64,000 bases of DNA from Flavobacterium jumunjinense (GTDB lineage: Bacteria > Bacteroidota > Bacteroidia > Flavobacteriales > Flavobacteriaceae). Made by a program: the position numbers and the translations under genes. The stretch is from the NCBI RefSeq assembly GCF_021650975.2, contig NZ_CP091285.1, positions 992,001 through 1,056,000 on the forward strand. Direction: 5' to 3'. Shown here in pieces: positions 44,376 to 53,020 of this stretch (its first letter is position 1; each line of letters opens with the position of its first letter). The notes under the pieces were generated by a model. The model searched no databases and was not told the origin of the DNA. It saw nothing but the letters and a program-made list of their open reading frames with translations.

Positions 44376-46754
44376 TTAAAAATTTAATTTAACTTGAATT
44401 TGAAAATTCCTACCCATTTCATCAACGAAAAAACGTTGTTTATTTAGGTAGTCTCTATAAGTTGTGTTTGCTATATTTTGTATTGAAAATGCAGTTGTAA
44501 TACTATTCTTTTTGCCCACTTGAAAAGTCATTTCATTATAAAAATGAAGCAAATGATAAGCTTCTGGAGAAGAACTAATAGGAACCAAAACAGGTATTAA
44601 TTCATTATTGACCACTATGTTTGTGGTAAAATCATTATCAGGATACTGTGTCTGACGAAAAACCAATTCACTTTTTAATTCGGCTGTCCAATGATACCAT
44701 TCTTCCTTTTTATATTGTATTTTATTCCCAATAGTAAAAGCTGGTATATCAATCAAATCTGTATCATTCGTTAAGTCAATACCTCTAACATAAGCAAAAT
44801 TTGCCTCGTGACTCAATCGATTGGAAACATTCCATTTATAATTCACATCAAGTCCCATTAGCAAAGCATTAGTCTGATCAAACTCCCAAACAGGAAAAGC
44901 TCCTCTAATTGTGGTTTCAAAACCAATTGGTTTCAAAAACATAAAATTTGAAACACGATTTAAAAAAGGATTTACTTCTAAAAAAACCGATTTCCAGCTT
45001 TTCTTAAAAGTAGTATTCACTTTAAATGCTTGTTCTCTTTGCAAACGCAAGTCACCCAATTCAATTTGCCCTGTAGAATGATGCAAACCATCGCTAAACA
45101 ACTCTGAAGGATTCGGGTTTCGCGAAGCAAGACCTATACTTAAAAACCATTCCATTTCATGATGAAATTCTTTTCTAAAACCAAGGCTTCCTGTAAAATT
45201 ATGATACATAAATTTAGGTTTTGTTAGCCATTGATTCCCTTCTTCACCAATAATAAAATGAGAAAAATTGGTGGAATAACCGCGCTCATCCCATCTCGAT
45301 TTTAAATAATATTTTGTCGCTTCAATCTGAGTAAAATCATAACGTAGTCCAGACTCTAATAGTAATGAATTATCGATTTCATAATTAACAACTCCATAAC
45401 CACCTAGATCTATCTTCTGATAACTCGGAATTAAAGGACGAATTCCAGTATTCGGATTCGCATAATTATCCTGAAAACCAAAATTACTTCCTAATTTTAT
45501 TTTCCAAGCCTCAAAAGAATTGCTATAATCCAATTGCAAAGTATGTGTTGCCAATTGCAAATCTAAAGCAGCTTTATCATTAGCACTGTTTCTACGAACA
45601 TCAAATTCTAATCGATTATTAAACTGAAACGCATATTGTAAATCAAGAGAAGCAGTATCACTAATCCATCTCTGATAATTCAGTTTAAACAAATGGTGTT
45701 GCACTTCTTGTTTTGGTGCTTCTAATGCATAAGTAAAAGGTTCAATTGTACTTGGCCTTCTATTTGTAATTGACTGATACAAATCGTTAACATTACCAAT
45801 ATGAGATGCCTTTACAATACCAATTTGAGCATTATAAAAACTATACATTGCATTGAAATTGTATTTTTCTTGAGCAAACCGAATACCTCCCGAAAAATCT
45901 TGCTCTCGGTTGCCCGAATTAGACAAAATATAATCTGGAGTTTCGCGATCTCCTAAGTACTTAAAAGTCCCCAAAACATTCCAGCTCCAACCATATACAT
46001 TTCCTTTTTGCAAACTGGTAGTCATACTTCCTCCTCTTCCGTTTGAAGACAGATTCAGAATAGTTTTCCCTATCAAAGTATCTTTCTTAATCACTTGTGG
46101 GTCTATAATTACAACACCTCCAATAGCATCACCTCCATATTGTAAAGCTGACGCTCCTTTAATTACAGTAATTCTACCTGCTGCATTAACATCAAAATTT
46201 GGCGCATGTTCTGTTCCCCACTGCTGATCTTCCAAACGCACATTATTATTAACAATAGGCACCCTACTGCTATGTAAACCATTAATTACAGGTTTAACAA
46301 CATTGCTTCCCGATTTTAAAATTGAAACACCTGAAACTTCTTTAAGCACATCGCCTAAAGATTGATTACTGTATTTCTCTATAGTTGCTTCATTCAAAAC
46401 CTGTTCATTACTACTACTGTTTTTAGTCGCAATATTCTGCTGGACAGCAATTTCGTTTAAAGCAACTACCTCTGGAAACAATTGACGGTTGATTGTTAGA
46501 CTTGAAGAAAGCACAATTGTCTCTTCAATAGTTTGATAACCAATATAGGAAATGTATAATTTCTGATTTCCTTTTGGAACATCATTTAAAACATAACTTC
46601 CATCTGCAATAGTTGCACTTGTTCTATTAGCTATGTGCACGTGAACATCTCTTATTGGTAAGCCGTTTTCATCTGTAATTACTCCATTAATTGTTAATTG
46701 AGCAAAACCGAAACAGCCTACAAACAAGAAAAAAAAGATATAATTGAATCGCAT
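44376..46754 (-). CDS. TonB-dependent outer-membrane receptor
   Basis: 792 residues. Signal peptide (to Ala18-Gln19), then a CarboxypepD_reg-like domain (NGVITDENGLPIRDVHVHIANRT..., about 22-95), a plug with LGDVLKEVSGVSIL and the WGTEHAPNFD segment, and a 22-strand barrel ending in IQVKLNF. The plug sequence NGLHSSRVPIVNNNVRLEDQ is like ZnuD-type zinc/heavy-metal receptors. A 16-bp perfect palindrome (46782-46797) stands 28 bp before the ATG. The upstream His/Cys-rich small gene (47015) supports metal transport; the substrate is not proven. Confidence 0.9.
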   Translation of the reverse strand: MRFNYIFFFLFVGCFGFAQLTINGVITDENGLPIRDVHVHIANRTSATIADGSYVLNDVPKGNQKLYISYIGYQTIEETIVLSSSLTINRQLFPEVVALNEIAVQQNIATKNSSSNEQVLNEATIEKYSNQSLGDVLKEVSGVSILKSGSNVVKPVINGLHSSRVPIVNNNVRLEDQQWGTEHAPNFDVNAAGRITVIKGASALQYGGDAIGGVVIIDPQVIKKDTLIGKTILNLSSNGRGGSMTTSLQKGNVYGWSWNVLGTFKYLGDRETPDYILSNSGNREQDFSGGIRFAQEKYNFNAMYSFYNAQIGIVKASHIGNVNDLYQSITNRRPSTIEPFTYALEAPKQEVQHHLFKLNYQRWISDTASLDLQYAFQFNNRLEFDVRRNSANDKAALDLQLATHTLQLDYSNSFEAWKIKLGSNFGFQDNYANPNTGIRPLIPSYQKIDLGGYGVVNYEIDNSLLLESGLRYDFTQIEATKYYLKSRWDERGYSTNFSHFIIGEEGNQWLTKPKFMYHNFTGSLGFRKEFHHEMEWFLSIGLASRNPNPSELFSDGLHHSTGQIELGDLRLQREQAFKVNTTFKKSWKSVFLEVNPFLNRVSNFMFLKPIGFETTIRGAFPVWEFDQTNALLMGLDVNYKWNVSNRLSHEANFAYVRGIDLTNDTDLIDIPAFTIGNKIQYKKEEWYHWTAELKSELVFRQTQYPDNDFTTNIVVNNELIPVLVPISSSPEAYHLLHFYNEMTFQVGKKNSITTAFSIQNIANTTYRDYLNKQRFFVDEMGRNFQIQVKLNF

Positions 46755-46781
46755 TTTCTTAGTTTAAATATAAACACAACC

Positions 46782-46797
46782 TAGTATTTAAATACTA
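46782..46797. promoter_or_regulatory. 16-bp perfect palindrome upstream of the TonB receptor
   Basis: TAGTATTTAAATACTA, 28 bp before the ATG at 46754, in the place expected for an operator. No perfect TAnnTTTG was found in this 260-bp gap. Confidence 0.4.
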
Positions 46798-47014
46798 CTA
46801 TAGAAACACATTGAGATATAGCTTTTTAAGAACTAAACCTAATATATTACCATTTATAGTAATGTATTAATCATAAAATTTCAGTATCATTTCTCAACCC
46901 GAAAGAGAAAAACAAAATAGTTTTTTAAACTATACTATAGCACAAGACAAACATTGAATGTTTGAATTAAAAATAGCACATCATTAAAATTATGGTTAAT
47001 AACTTCTTAGTATT

Positions 47015-47350
47015 TTAAACTAATGCAGGAGGACCTCTTAAATAGAATGAGTTTCTATTTAATATAGTAATGTTTTCATTATTACTATACTGATAAGGTA
47101 TTTCTAAAATTGGTGGATATAACGAATATGTAGTAACTTCGGGAGAAAGAAAACTTGCAAATTTAAAATCACAAACAGGACAATCTTCCTTTTCTGAAAT
47201 TGTTTTACTAAACAAAGCGTTAGACTCTTTAGAAGTCGAACTAGTTTCGTTATGGGTGTGGTGAGAAAAAAAATGCAATGATTGATAACTAACGGCAAAC
47301 AATACCGAAAGCATCAAAACAAAATTTACTATTGCAATTTTCTTCTTCAT
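47015..47350 (-). CDS. Small DUF2946-like His/Cys-rich membrane-anchored protein
   Basis: 111 residues from ATG 47350. One N-terminal hydrophobic segment (about 5-22), then a His-rich stretch HFFSHHTHNE, a CPVC pair in DCPVCDF, and a C-terminal RGPPAL. This His cluster, CxxC and RGPP ending is the layout of DUF2946-type proteins found beside metal-related TonB receptors. It probably binds metal in the periplasm. The frame extends three codons to a TTG, but that lies in a perfect -7 box TATATTTG (47357-47364). Confidence 0.75.
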   Translation of the reverse strand: MKKKIAIVNFVLMLSVLFAVSYQSLHFFSHHTHNETSSTSKESNALFSKTISEKEDCPVCDFKFASFLSPEVTTYSLYPPILEIPYQYSNNENITILNRNSFYLRGPPALV

Positions 47351-47356
47351 TAGCGA

Positions 47357-47364
47357 CAAATATA
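47357..47364 (-). promoter_or_regulatory. -7 box of the DUF2946-like gene, giving a near-leaderless mRNA
   Basis: TATATTTG on the minus strand ends only six bases before the ATG at 47350, so transcription probably starts at or next to the start codon. Confidence 0.55.
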
Positions 47365-47421
47365 CTAAGTTTTATTGAAGACTTTGATTTATAAAAAATT
47401 TTTTATGTAATAATAATGAGA

Positions 47422-47429
47422 TATTTTTG
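47422..47429 (+). promoter_or_regulatory. -7 box of the lipoprotein gene at 47458
   Basis: TATTTTTG, perfect TAnnTTTG, 28 bp before the ATG. Confidence 0.55.
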
Positions 47430-47457
47430 CTAAACAACAATAAATATTAAAATTATT

Positions 47458-48093
47458 ATGAAAAAATTATCTATCCTAGTATTAGGTCTACTTATGTTCT
47501 CTTGTAATAGCGACGACTCAAATGACACACAAGAAGACAGTTCAAGTGCGGTTGCCTTTTTTAAAGCAAACCTTACCAATTTAAGTGTAAACTACATCCA
47601 AGACAACAGTAATTCTCCGTCCCATGTTAACCAACAATCTATTGGGTACAGCGCTACCGGTTCTAACAAGTCTTTTTATTATAGTTCTAACATGCAGCCT
47701 TTAGGTCTTAATGATTACCCTTCATTAGACATTACGCTTCATCATATGTATGAATCTACCGATGAAAACACAGAAACGACTAACTTTAATACTATTTTTA
47801 GCAACAAACCAACCAACTTCATTACATCAACCCAAGACTTTAACTGGACAAAAGGTGTTAGTGTTACCTATACAGACAATAATGATGATACTTATTCCAC
47901 TTTAAGCGGTAGCCAAACTGGAAGCACTATCACTTATACTTCAACTGTTGCAGGAACAAATAGCCTTACAGGATTACAAACACAAACTGTAACAGGAACT
48001 GTCGCTTGTAAGTTATATAAAGATAACGACCCGTCAGTTATAATTAACTTAACGGCTGGTTCATTTAAATTAGTTTTTCAAGAATACAATTAA
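47458..48093 (+). CDS. Hypothetical lipoprotein
   Basis: 211 residues. Lipoprotein signal (LGLLMFSCNSDDSND, Cys16), then an Asn/Ser/Thr-rich beta-strand protein without recognised domains or catalytic motif. Ends with LTAGSFKLVFQEYN. It is a single-gene unit with its own promoter and strong terminator, divergent from the DUF2946-like gene 107 bp away. Confidence 0.75.
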   Translation: MKKLSILVLGLLMFSCNSDDSNDTQEDSSSAVAFFKANLTNLSVNYIQDNSNSPSHVNQQSIGYSATGSNKSFYYSSNMQPLGLNDYPSLDITLHHMYESTDENTETTNFNTIFSNKPTNFITSTQDFNWTKGVSVTYTDNNDDTYSTLSGSQTGSTITYTSTVAGTNSLTGLQTQTVTGTVACKLYKDNDPSVIINLTAGSFKLVFQEYN

Positions 48094-48100
48094 AATTTAA

Positions 48101-48138
48101 AAAAAAGCGCTCTTGTTTTAAGACAAGAGCGCTTTTTT
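48101..48138. terminator. Bidirectional terminator between lipoprotein gene and asd
   Basis: 16-bp perfect stem (48101-48116 with 48123-48138), loop TTTAAG, with A- and T-tracts, between convergent stops at 48093 and 48156. Confidence 0.95.
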
Positions 48139-48155
48139 TATGCTTTTTTTTCGAA

Positions 48156-49145
48156 TTACACTAAACTATTTGCTACTAAATATTCTGCAATTTGAACAGT
48201 GTTTGTCGCTGCTCCCTTTCTTAAATTATCAGCTACAATCCACATATTTATTGTATTAGGCTGACTTTCATCTCTACGAATTCTACCTACAAAAACATCA
48301 TCTTTCCCTTCTGCATAGAAAGGCATTGGAAAAGTAAACGTATCAATATTATCTTGAACCGTAACTCCCGAAGTATTGTGTAGTATTTGACGTATTTCAG
48401 TTACATCGAAATCATTTTCAAACTGAATATTCACAGATTCACTATGACCGCCAACAACAGGGATTCTAATTGCAGTAGCAGTAACAGCAATTGTTCTATC
48501 GTCTAGAATTTTTTGTGTTTCACGCACCAATTTCATCTCTTCTTTTGTGTATCCATTCTCTTCAAAAACATCACACTGAGGAATAGCATTTTTATGAATT
48601 TGATATTTGTATGCCATTTCTCCTTTTTCTCCTGCATACTCATTTTCAAGTTGCTGCACTGCTTTTACACCAGTACCTGTAATTGATTGATAGGTAGAAA
48701 CAACAACTCTTTTAATTTTATATTTCGAATGAAGAGGAGCCAATGCCATTACCATTTGAATTGTAGAACAATTCGGATTGGCAATAATTTTATCTTCTTT
48801 CGTTAAAGAAGTTGCATTTATTTCTGGCACTACTAACTTTTTTGTAGTATCCATTCTCCATGCAGAAGAATTATCAATAACTGTAGTTCCAACTTCAGCA
48901 AATTTTGGAGCCCAAATTAAAGAAGTTTCTCCGCCAGCAGAAAACAAAGCAATTTCTGGTTTCATATCTACAGCGGTTTGCAAACCAACTACCTTATATG
49001 TTTTCCCATTCCATTCCACTTCTTTTCCAACCGATTTTTCCGAAGCAACAAGAATTAATTCTGTTACTGGGAAATTTCTCTCTTTTAATACTTTAAGCAT
49101 TATTTCGCCTACCATTCCGGTAGCTCCAACTACGGCAACTTTCAT
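48156..49145 (-). CDS. asd: Aspartate-semialdehyde dehydrogenase
   Basis: 329 residues from ATG 49145 (MKVAVVGATGMVGEIM). The open frame further upstream to 49229 crosses the promoter and does not resemble the family. NADP-binding GATGMVG, active-site Cys in ANPNCSTIQM, and the catalytic His region in GGHSESVNIQF are intact. It reduces aspartyl phosphate to the semialdehyde on the way to Lys, Met, Thr and diaminopimelate. Perfect -7 box TACTTTTG at 49166-49173. Confidence 0.96.
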   Translation of the reverse strand: MKVAVVGATGMVGEIMLKVLKERNFPVTELILVASEKSVGKEVEWNGKTYKVVGLQTAVDMKPEIALFSAGGETSLIWAPKFAEVGTTVIDNSSAWRMDTTKKLVVPEINATSLTKEDKIIANPNCSTIQMVMALAPLHSKYKIKRVVVSTYQSITGTGVKAVQQLENEYAGEKGEMAYKYQIHKNAIPQCDVFEENGYTKEEMKLVRETQKILDDRTIAVTATAIRIPVVGGHSESVNIQFENDFDVTEIRQILHNTSGVTVQDNIDTFTFPMPFYAEGKDDVFVGRIRRDESQPNTINMWIVADNLRKGAATNTVQIAEYLVANSLV

Positions 49146-49165
49146 TTTATAAAAATTTAATACTA

Positions 49166-49173
49166 CAAAAGTA
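49166..49173 (-). promoter_or_regulatory. -7 box of asd
   Basis: TACTTTTG on the minus strand, perfect TAnnTTTG, 20 bp before ATG 49145. It excludes the longer open frame. Confidence 0.65.
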
Positions 49174-49252
49174 TAGAATAATATTTTGTTCCTCGATTGG
49201 AAATTATAAATTTCACAAAATTTAAACAAAACATACTTTTTTATAAAAAAAG

Positions 49253-49271
49253 ACCCCGAATAAATCGGGGT
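49253..49271 (-). terminator. Terminator of mscL
   Basis: Stem ACCCCGA/TCGGGGT with an ATAAA loop and a T-run on the minus strand, 29 bp after the stop at 49301. Confidence 0.85.
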
Positions 49272-49300
49272 TTAATTAGAATATGTAATATAGCGGTTGA

Positions 49301-49702
49301 CTATTTTTTTAATAAATCTCTAATTTCTGCTAATAAATCTTCTTGAGAAGGACCAGTTGGAGCTGGTGTAGCTGCTATTTCTTTCTTCTTCATAGCATTC
49401 ACTCCCTTAACAATCATAAACATTACAAAAGCAACAATAACAAAATCAATTACATTTGTTAAAAATTCACCCCATAATACAGCTACTTCTCCTTCAATAA
49501 CTCCTTCTGCATTCGCAACTCCTTCATGAACCACATATTTTAACTCTTTAAAGTCGGAATTAAAAATTAAACCAATTAACGGAGAAACAATACCTCCTGT
49601 AAAAGAGGATACTACTTTATTAAAAGCAGCTCCCATTACAAAACCTACAGCAATATCTACTAGGTTTCCTTTCATTGCAAAATCCTTAAATTCCTTTAAC
49701 AT
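49301..49702 (-). CDS. mscL: Large-conductance mechanosensitive channel
   Basis: 133 residues, usual length. First helix with FAMKGNLVDIAVGFVMGAAFNKVVSSF, second helix with FVIVAFVMFMIVKGVN, and a C-terminal coiled helix (EDLLAEIRDLLKK). It forms a homopentameric inner-membrane pore that opens on hypo-osmotic shock. A monocistronic unit with a terminator behind it. No clear promoter box in the 97-bp gap upstream. Confidence 0.97.
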   Translation of the reverse strand: MLKEFKDFAMKGNLVDIAVGFVMGAAFNKVVSSFTGGIVSPLIGLIFNSDFKELKYVVHEGVANAEGVIEGEVAVLWGEFLTNVIDFVIVAFVMFMIVKGVNAMKKKEIAATPAPTGPSQEDLLAEIRDLLKK

Positions 49703-49799
49703 AATTAGTTGTTTTTAGTTTGTTATTTTTTAATTATTAAGCACTAAGTTAATTCAAAAAAAATAAAATGAAGAAAAATTTATTTAAAACAAAACAAAA

Positions 49800-52238
49800 C
49801 TATCGATAAAACACACGTTTTACCCGTTGAGACACACTTGTTAGAATTTCATACGGAATCGTTTCCAGCTGCTTTGCCATATCAATTACTGATGGATTCT
49901 TACCAAAAACAATAACTTCGTCACTAGGATTACAATCAATATTGGTAATATCGACCATCATCATATCCATACAAACATTACCTAGTATATTGGCTTTTTG
50001 GTTATGAATCATAACATATCCTTTTTCATTCCCCCATGCTCTACGAATACCGTCTGCATAGCCAATTGGTATAGTCGCTACTTTTATAGGCTTTTCTACC
50101 CTATGTTTTCTACCATAACCAATACTCTCTCCTTCATTAACGATTCGAATTTGCGAAATAACACTTTTTAATGTGCTCACATTTTGAAGGTTTTTATTTT
50201 CAATTTCAGAATTCCCTACACCATACAAACCAATACCCAAACGCACCATTTCGAATTGCATTTCGCTATAATTAAAAATACCCGAAGTATTTAAAATATG
50301 CCGAATGGGCTGAATATCTAATGCTGTAATAATCTTTTCAGAATAGGTTCTAAAACGTTCAAACTGAAGTTCGGTAAAAGTTGCAAAAGCAACATCATCA
50401 GAAGCTGAAAGGTGAGAGAAAACACTCTTAATTTGAACAAAATTATTATTTTTCAATAGCGAAATTAACTCGTCTAACGCTTCCGATTCAAAACCTAAAC
50501 GATGCATTCCTGTATCTAACTTTAAGTGAATAGGATAGGATGCAATATTTTTTTTCTGTGCTAATTTTAAAAAAGCTTGCAAACCCGTAATCGAATAAAT
50601 TTCAGGCTCTAAATCGTAGGCTATCATTGCGTTAAAACTACCATTTTCAGGATTTAAAACCATGATTGGTAATTTTATTCCTGCTTTTCTAAGTTCAATT
50701 CCTTCATCGGCAAAAGCAACTCCTAAATAGTCCACCTTATTGTGTTCTAAGAGTTTTGCTATTTCATAGCCTCCATTTCCATAACCAAAAGCCTTAACCA
50801 TAACCATTATTTTAGTTCCTGGCTTAATCTTCGATTTATAAAAATTTAAATTATTAGATATTGCATCTAAATTAATTTCCAAAACGGTCTCGTGTTTTTT
50901 CTCTTCCAATAAAACTACAATTTCATCAAAATTAAAACTTCGAGCACCTTTAATTAATATGGTTTCATTTTGAAATGATTCGGTATTAAATCGGTTCAAA
51001 AATTCTGCTGTTGAAGCAAAGGAAATTAGATTTGAAACATCTTTTAAATATTTAGATATGGTTTCACCAATAACTATAATTCTATCTATCTTATTATTCT
51101 GAATAGCCAAGGCTACTTTTTGATATAATTTTTCTATTGGCAATCCTCCTTGAAAAATATCAGACAATATAATGGTTTTCTTTTGGTAAAATTTTTGTTG
51201 TTCTAAAAAATCCAAAGCCATTTTCAGCGATTGGTAATCGGACGAATAAGTATCATCGATTAACATACAATCATTTATCCCTTTTTTAGCCTGCAAACGT
51301 ATTTCTACTTCATACAAGTTTTGAATTCTATCGGCAATCGTATTCTCATCGATAGCTAAATACAATAAGGTACAAATACAACTCATTGCGTTTTCAACCG
51401 CGATAGTATCTTGAAAAGGAATCGTTATCGAAAAAGAATTTGAATTATAATGAATGAGCAATGATGTACTGTTGTTTTTTTGCGCAAGCACTTCTACAAA
51501 AACGGCTCCACTATTATCGTCAAAACTCCATGTAAAAGTTGGCTGATGAATGTATTTTTCAATCACTTCATTTTTCTGAAGCACAACAACTTCACAATTT
51601 TTAAAGAGTTGCATCTTTTCGACTATTTTTTCTTCTAGTGTATCAAAACCATCATCGTGTGCCGTTCCAATATGTGTAAAAACACCAATTGTTGGCTGAA
51701 TTATTGCTTCCAATTTAGACATTTCTCCTTTACTTGAAATTCCAGCTTCAAAAATACCCAAATCATGATTTTCATTGATTCCGAAAACAGACAAAGGCAC
51801 GCCAACTTGCGAATTATAACTCCTTGGACTTCTAACCACCGAATAGTCGGGACTTAAAAGAAAATTCAACCATTCTTTAACGATTGTCTTCCCATTGCTG
51901 CCTGTAATTCCAATAGTCGGAAAACAAAACAATGCTCTATAATACTTTGCCGTTTTTTGGAGCGCAAGTGTTGTGTTTTCTACCACCAAAAAATTAGCCT
52001 TCCCTTTTGCAGCATCAGGAATATGGTCTACTACAAAGAAAGAAACCCCATTTTCAATTAATTGAGCTATATAATTATGCGCGTCGTGATTTTGCCCTCT
52101 AAGTGCAAAAAACAAAGTACTCGAATTGTTTTGCATAGAACGGCTATCAATAGAAATGTTTTCGACAATAAAATCGTCAAAAACGCCAAAAGATTGAGCA
52201 CCAATCTCTTTTACAATAGTATTAATTAAAAAATTCAT
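49800..52238 (-). CDS. Bifunctional MurF ligase / alanine racemase
   Basis: 812 residues, a fusion of MurF (about 1-445) and alanine racemase (about 450-812). MurF: ATP loop GITGSNGKT at 110-118. Racemase: EINLDAISNNL at the start and the PLP lysine Lys482 in MVKAFGYGNGG, with the catalytic Tyr region in ESIGYGRKHRV and CMDMMMVDIT. It joins supply of D-alanine to its use when D-Ala-D-Ala is added to the UDP-MurNAc-tripeptide in peptidoglycan synthesis. Such fusions are known in Bacteroidota. tdk starts 3 bp upstream, so they are one unit. Confidence 0.95.
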   Translation of the reverse strand: MNFLINTIVKEIGAQSFGVFDDFIVENISIDSRSMQNNSSTLFFALRGQNHDAHNYIAQLIENGVSFFVVDHIPDAAKGKANFLVVENTTLALQKTAKYYRALFCFPTIGITGSNGKTIVKEWLNFLLSPDYSVVRSPRSYNSQVGVPLSVFGINENHDLGIFEAGISSKGEMSKLEAIIQPTIGVFTHIGTAHDDGFDTLEEKIVEKMQLFKNCEVVVLQKNEVIEKYIHQPTFTWSFDDNSGAVFVEVLAQKNNSTSLLIHYNSNSFSITIPFQDTIAVENAMSCICTLLYLAIDENTIADRIQNLYEVEIRLQAKKGINDCMLIDDTYSSDYQSLKMALDFLEQQKFYQKKTIILSDIFQGGLPIEKLYQKVALAIQNNKIDRIIVIGETISKYLKDVSNLISFASTAEFLNRFNTESFQNETILIKGARSFNFDEIVVLLEEKKHETVLEINLDAISNNLNFYKSKIKPGTKIMVMVKAFGYGNGGYEIAKLLEHNKVDYLGVAFADEGIELRKAGIKLPIMVLNPENGSFNAMIAYDLEPEIYSITGLQAFLKLAQKKNIASYPIHLKLDTGMHRLGFESEALDELISLLKNNNFVQIKSVFSHLSASDDVAFATFTELQFERFRTYSEKIITALDIQPIRHILNTSGIFNYSEMQFEMVRLGIGLYGVGNSEIENKNLQNVSTLKSVISQIRIVNEGESIGYGRKHRVEKPIKVATIPIGYADGIRRAWGNEKGYVMIHNQKANILGNVCMDMMMVDITNIDCNPSDEVIVFGKNPSVIDMAKQLETIPYEILTSVSQRVKRVFYR

Positions 52239-52241
52239 TTA

Positions 52242-52835
52242 TTATTTTGCTTCTTTGCTTTCCTTGATTGCTTTATAATAGGCTGCACGACTTAAAGGCT
52301 CATATTCATCAGTTTCGCCAAGCATAACTAATTTATCATTTTCCGATTTTCGAAAACTATAATTTGCCAAATTTCCAGTGCGAGTACAAACAGCATGTAC
52401 TTTGGTTACATATTCTGCGGTTGCCATTAAATTAGGCATTGGTCCAAAAGGATTTCCTTTAAAATCCATGTCGAGTCCGGCAACAATTACACGAATTCCA
52501 CTGTTTGCTAAATCATTACAAACAGAAACAATTTCATCGTCGAAAAACTGAGCTTCATCAATACCAATAACATCACAACCTTGTGCTAAAATTCGAATAT
52601 TTCCAGCAACAGGAACCGGAGTCGATCTAATTTCATTGGCGTCATGAGAAATAACCATTTCATCATGATATCGAGTATCTACCGAAGGTTTAAAAATTTC
52701 CACTTTTTGTTTTGCAAATTGTGCTCTTTTCAAACGTCGAATTAGCTCTTCCGTTTTTCCAGAAAACATTGAACCACAGATTACTTCTATCCAGCCAAAT
52801 TGTTCAGATTGATTTACGGTATTTTCTAGAAACAT
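52242..52835 (-). CDS. tdk: Thymidine kinase (type II)
   Basis: 197 residues. P-loop GSMFSGKT at 21-28, DE motif GIDEAQFF with the catalytic Glu, and the lasso region AVCTRTGNLANYSFRK. The zinc-ribbon Cys set of many bacterial TKs is largely missing (only one Cys in CTRTG), so it may not bind zinc. It phosphorylates thymidine for salvage. It is followed after 3 bp by murF-alr, an unrelated function. Confidence 0.95.
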   Translation of the reverse strand: MFLENTVNQSEQFGWIEVICGSMFSGKTEELIRRLKRAQFAKQKVEIFKPSVDTRYHDEMVISHDANEIRSTPVPVAGNIRILAQGCDVIGIDEAQFFDDEIVSVCNDLANSGIRVIVAGLDMDFKGNPFGPMPNLMATAEYVTKVHAVCTRTGNLANYSFRKSENDKLVMLGETDEYEPLSRAAYYKAIKESKEAK

Positions 52836-52870
52836 TTTGTATCTTTCGGTCGATTAATATTATTTTCTAC

Positions 52871-52878
52871 TACTTTTG
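52871..52878 (+). promoter_or_regulatory. Probable -7 box of the 53021 operon
   Basis: TACTTTTG, perfect TAnnTTTG on the plus strand, inside the partly palindromic CTACTTTTGTAG, 142 bp before the ATG at 53021. Confidence 0.45.
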
Positions 52879-53020
52879 TAGATTGAACAAACTTACATAA
52901 TTTTACGATAAGGTCAAACTATTAAAATAAGTAAGTACTCAATTTATTAAAGATAAATAATACTAGTCAACAACATCTATATTAACCAATTTTTACATTC
53001 AATTTCTATTTAATAAAGCT

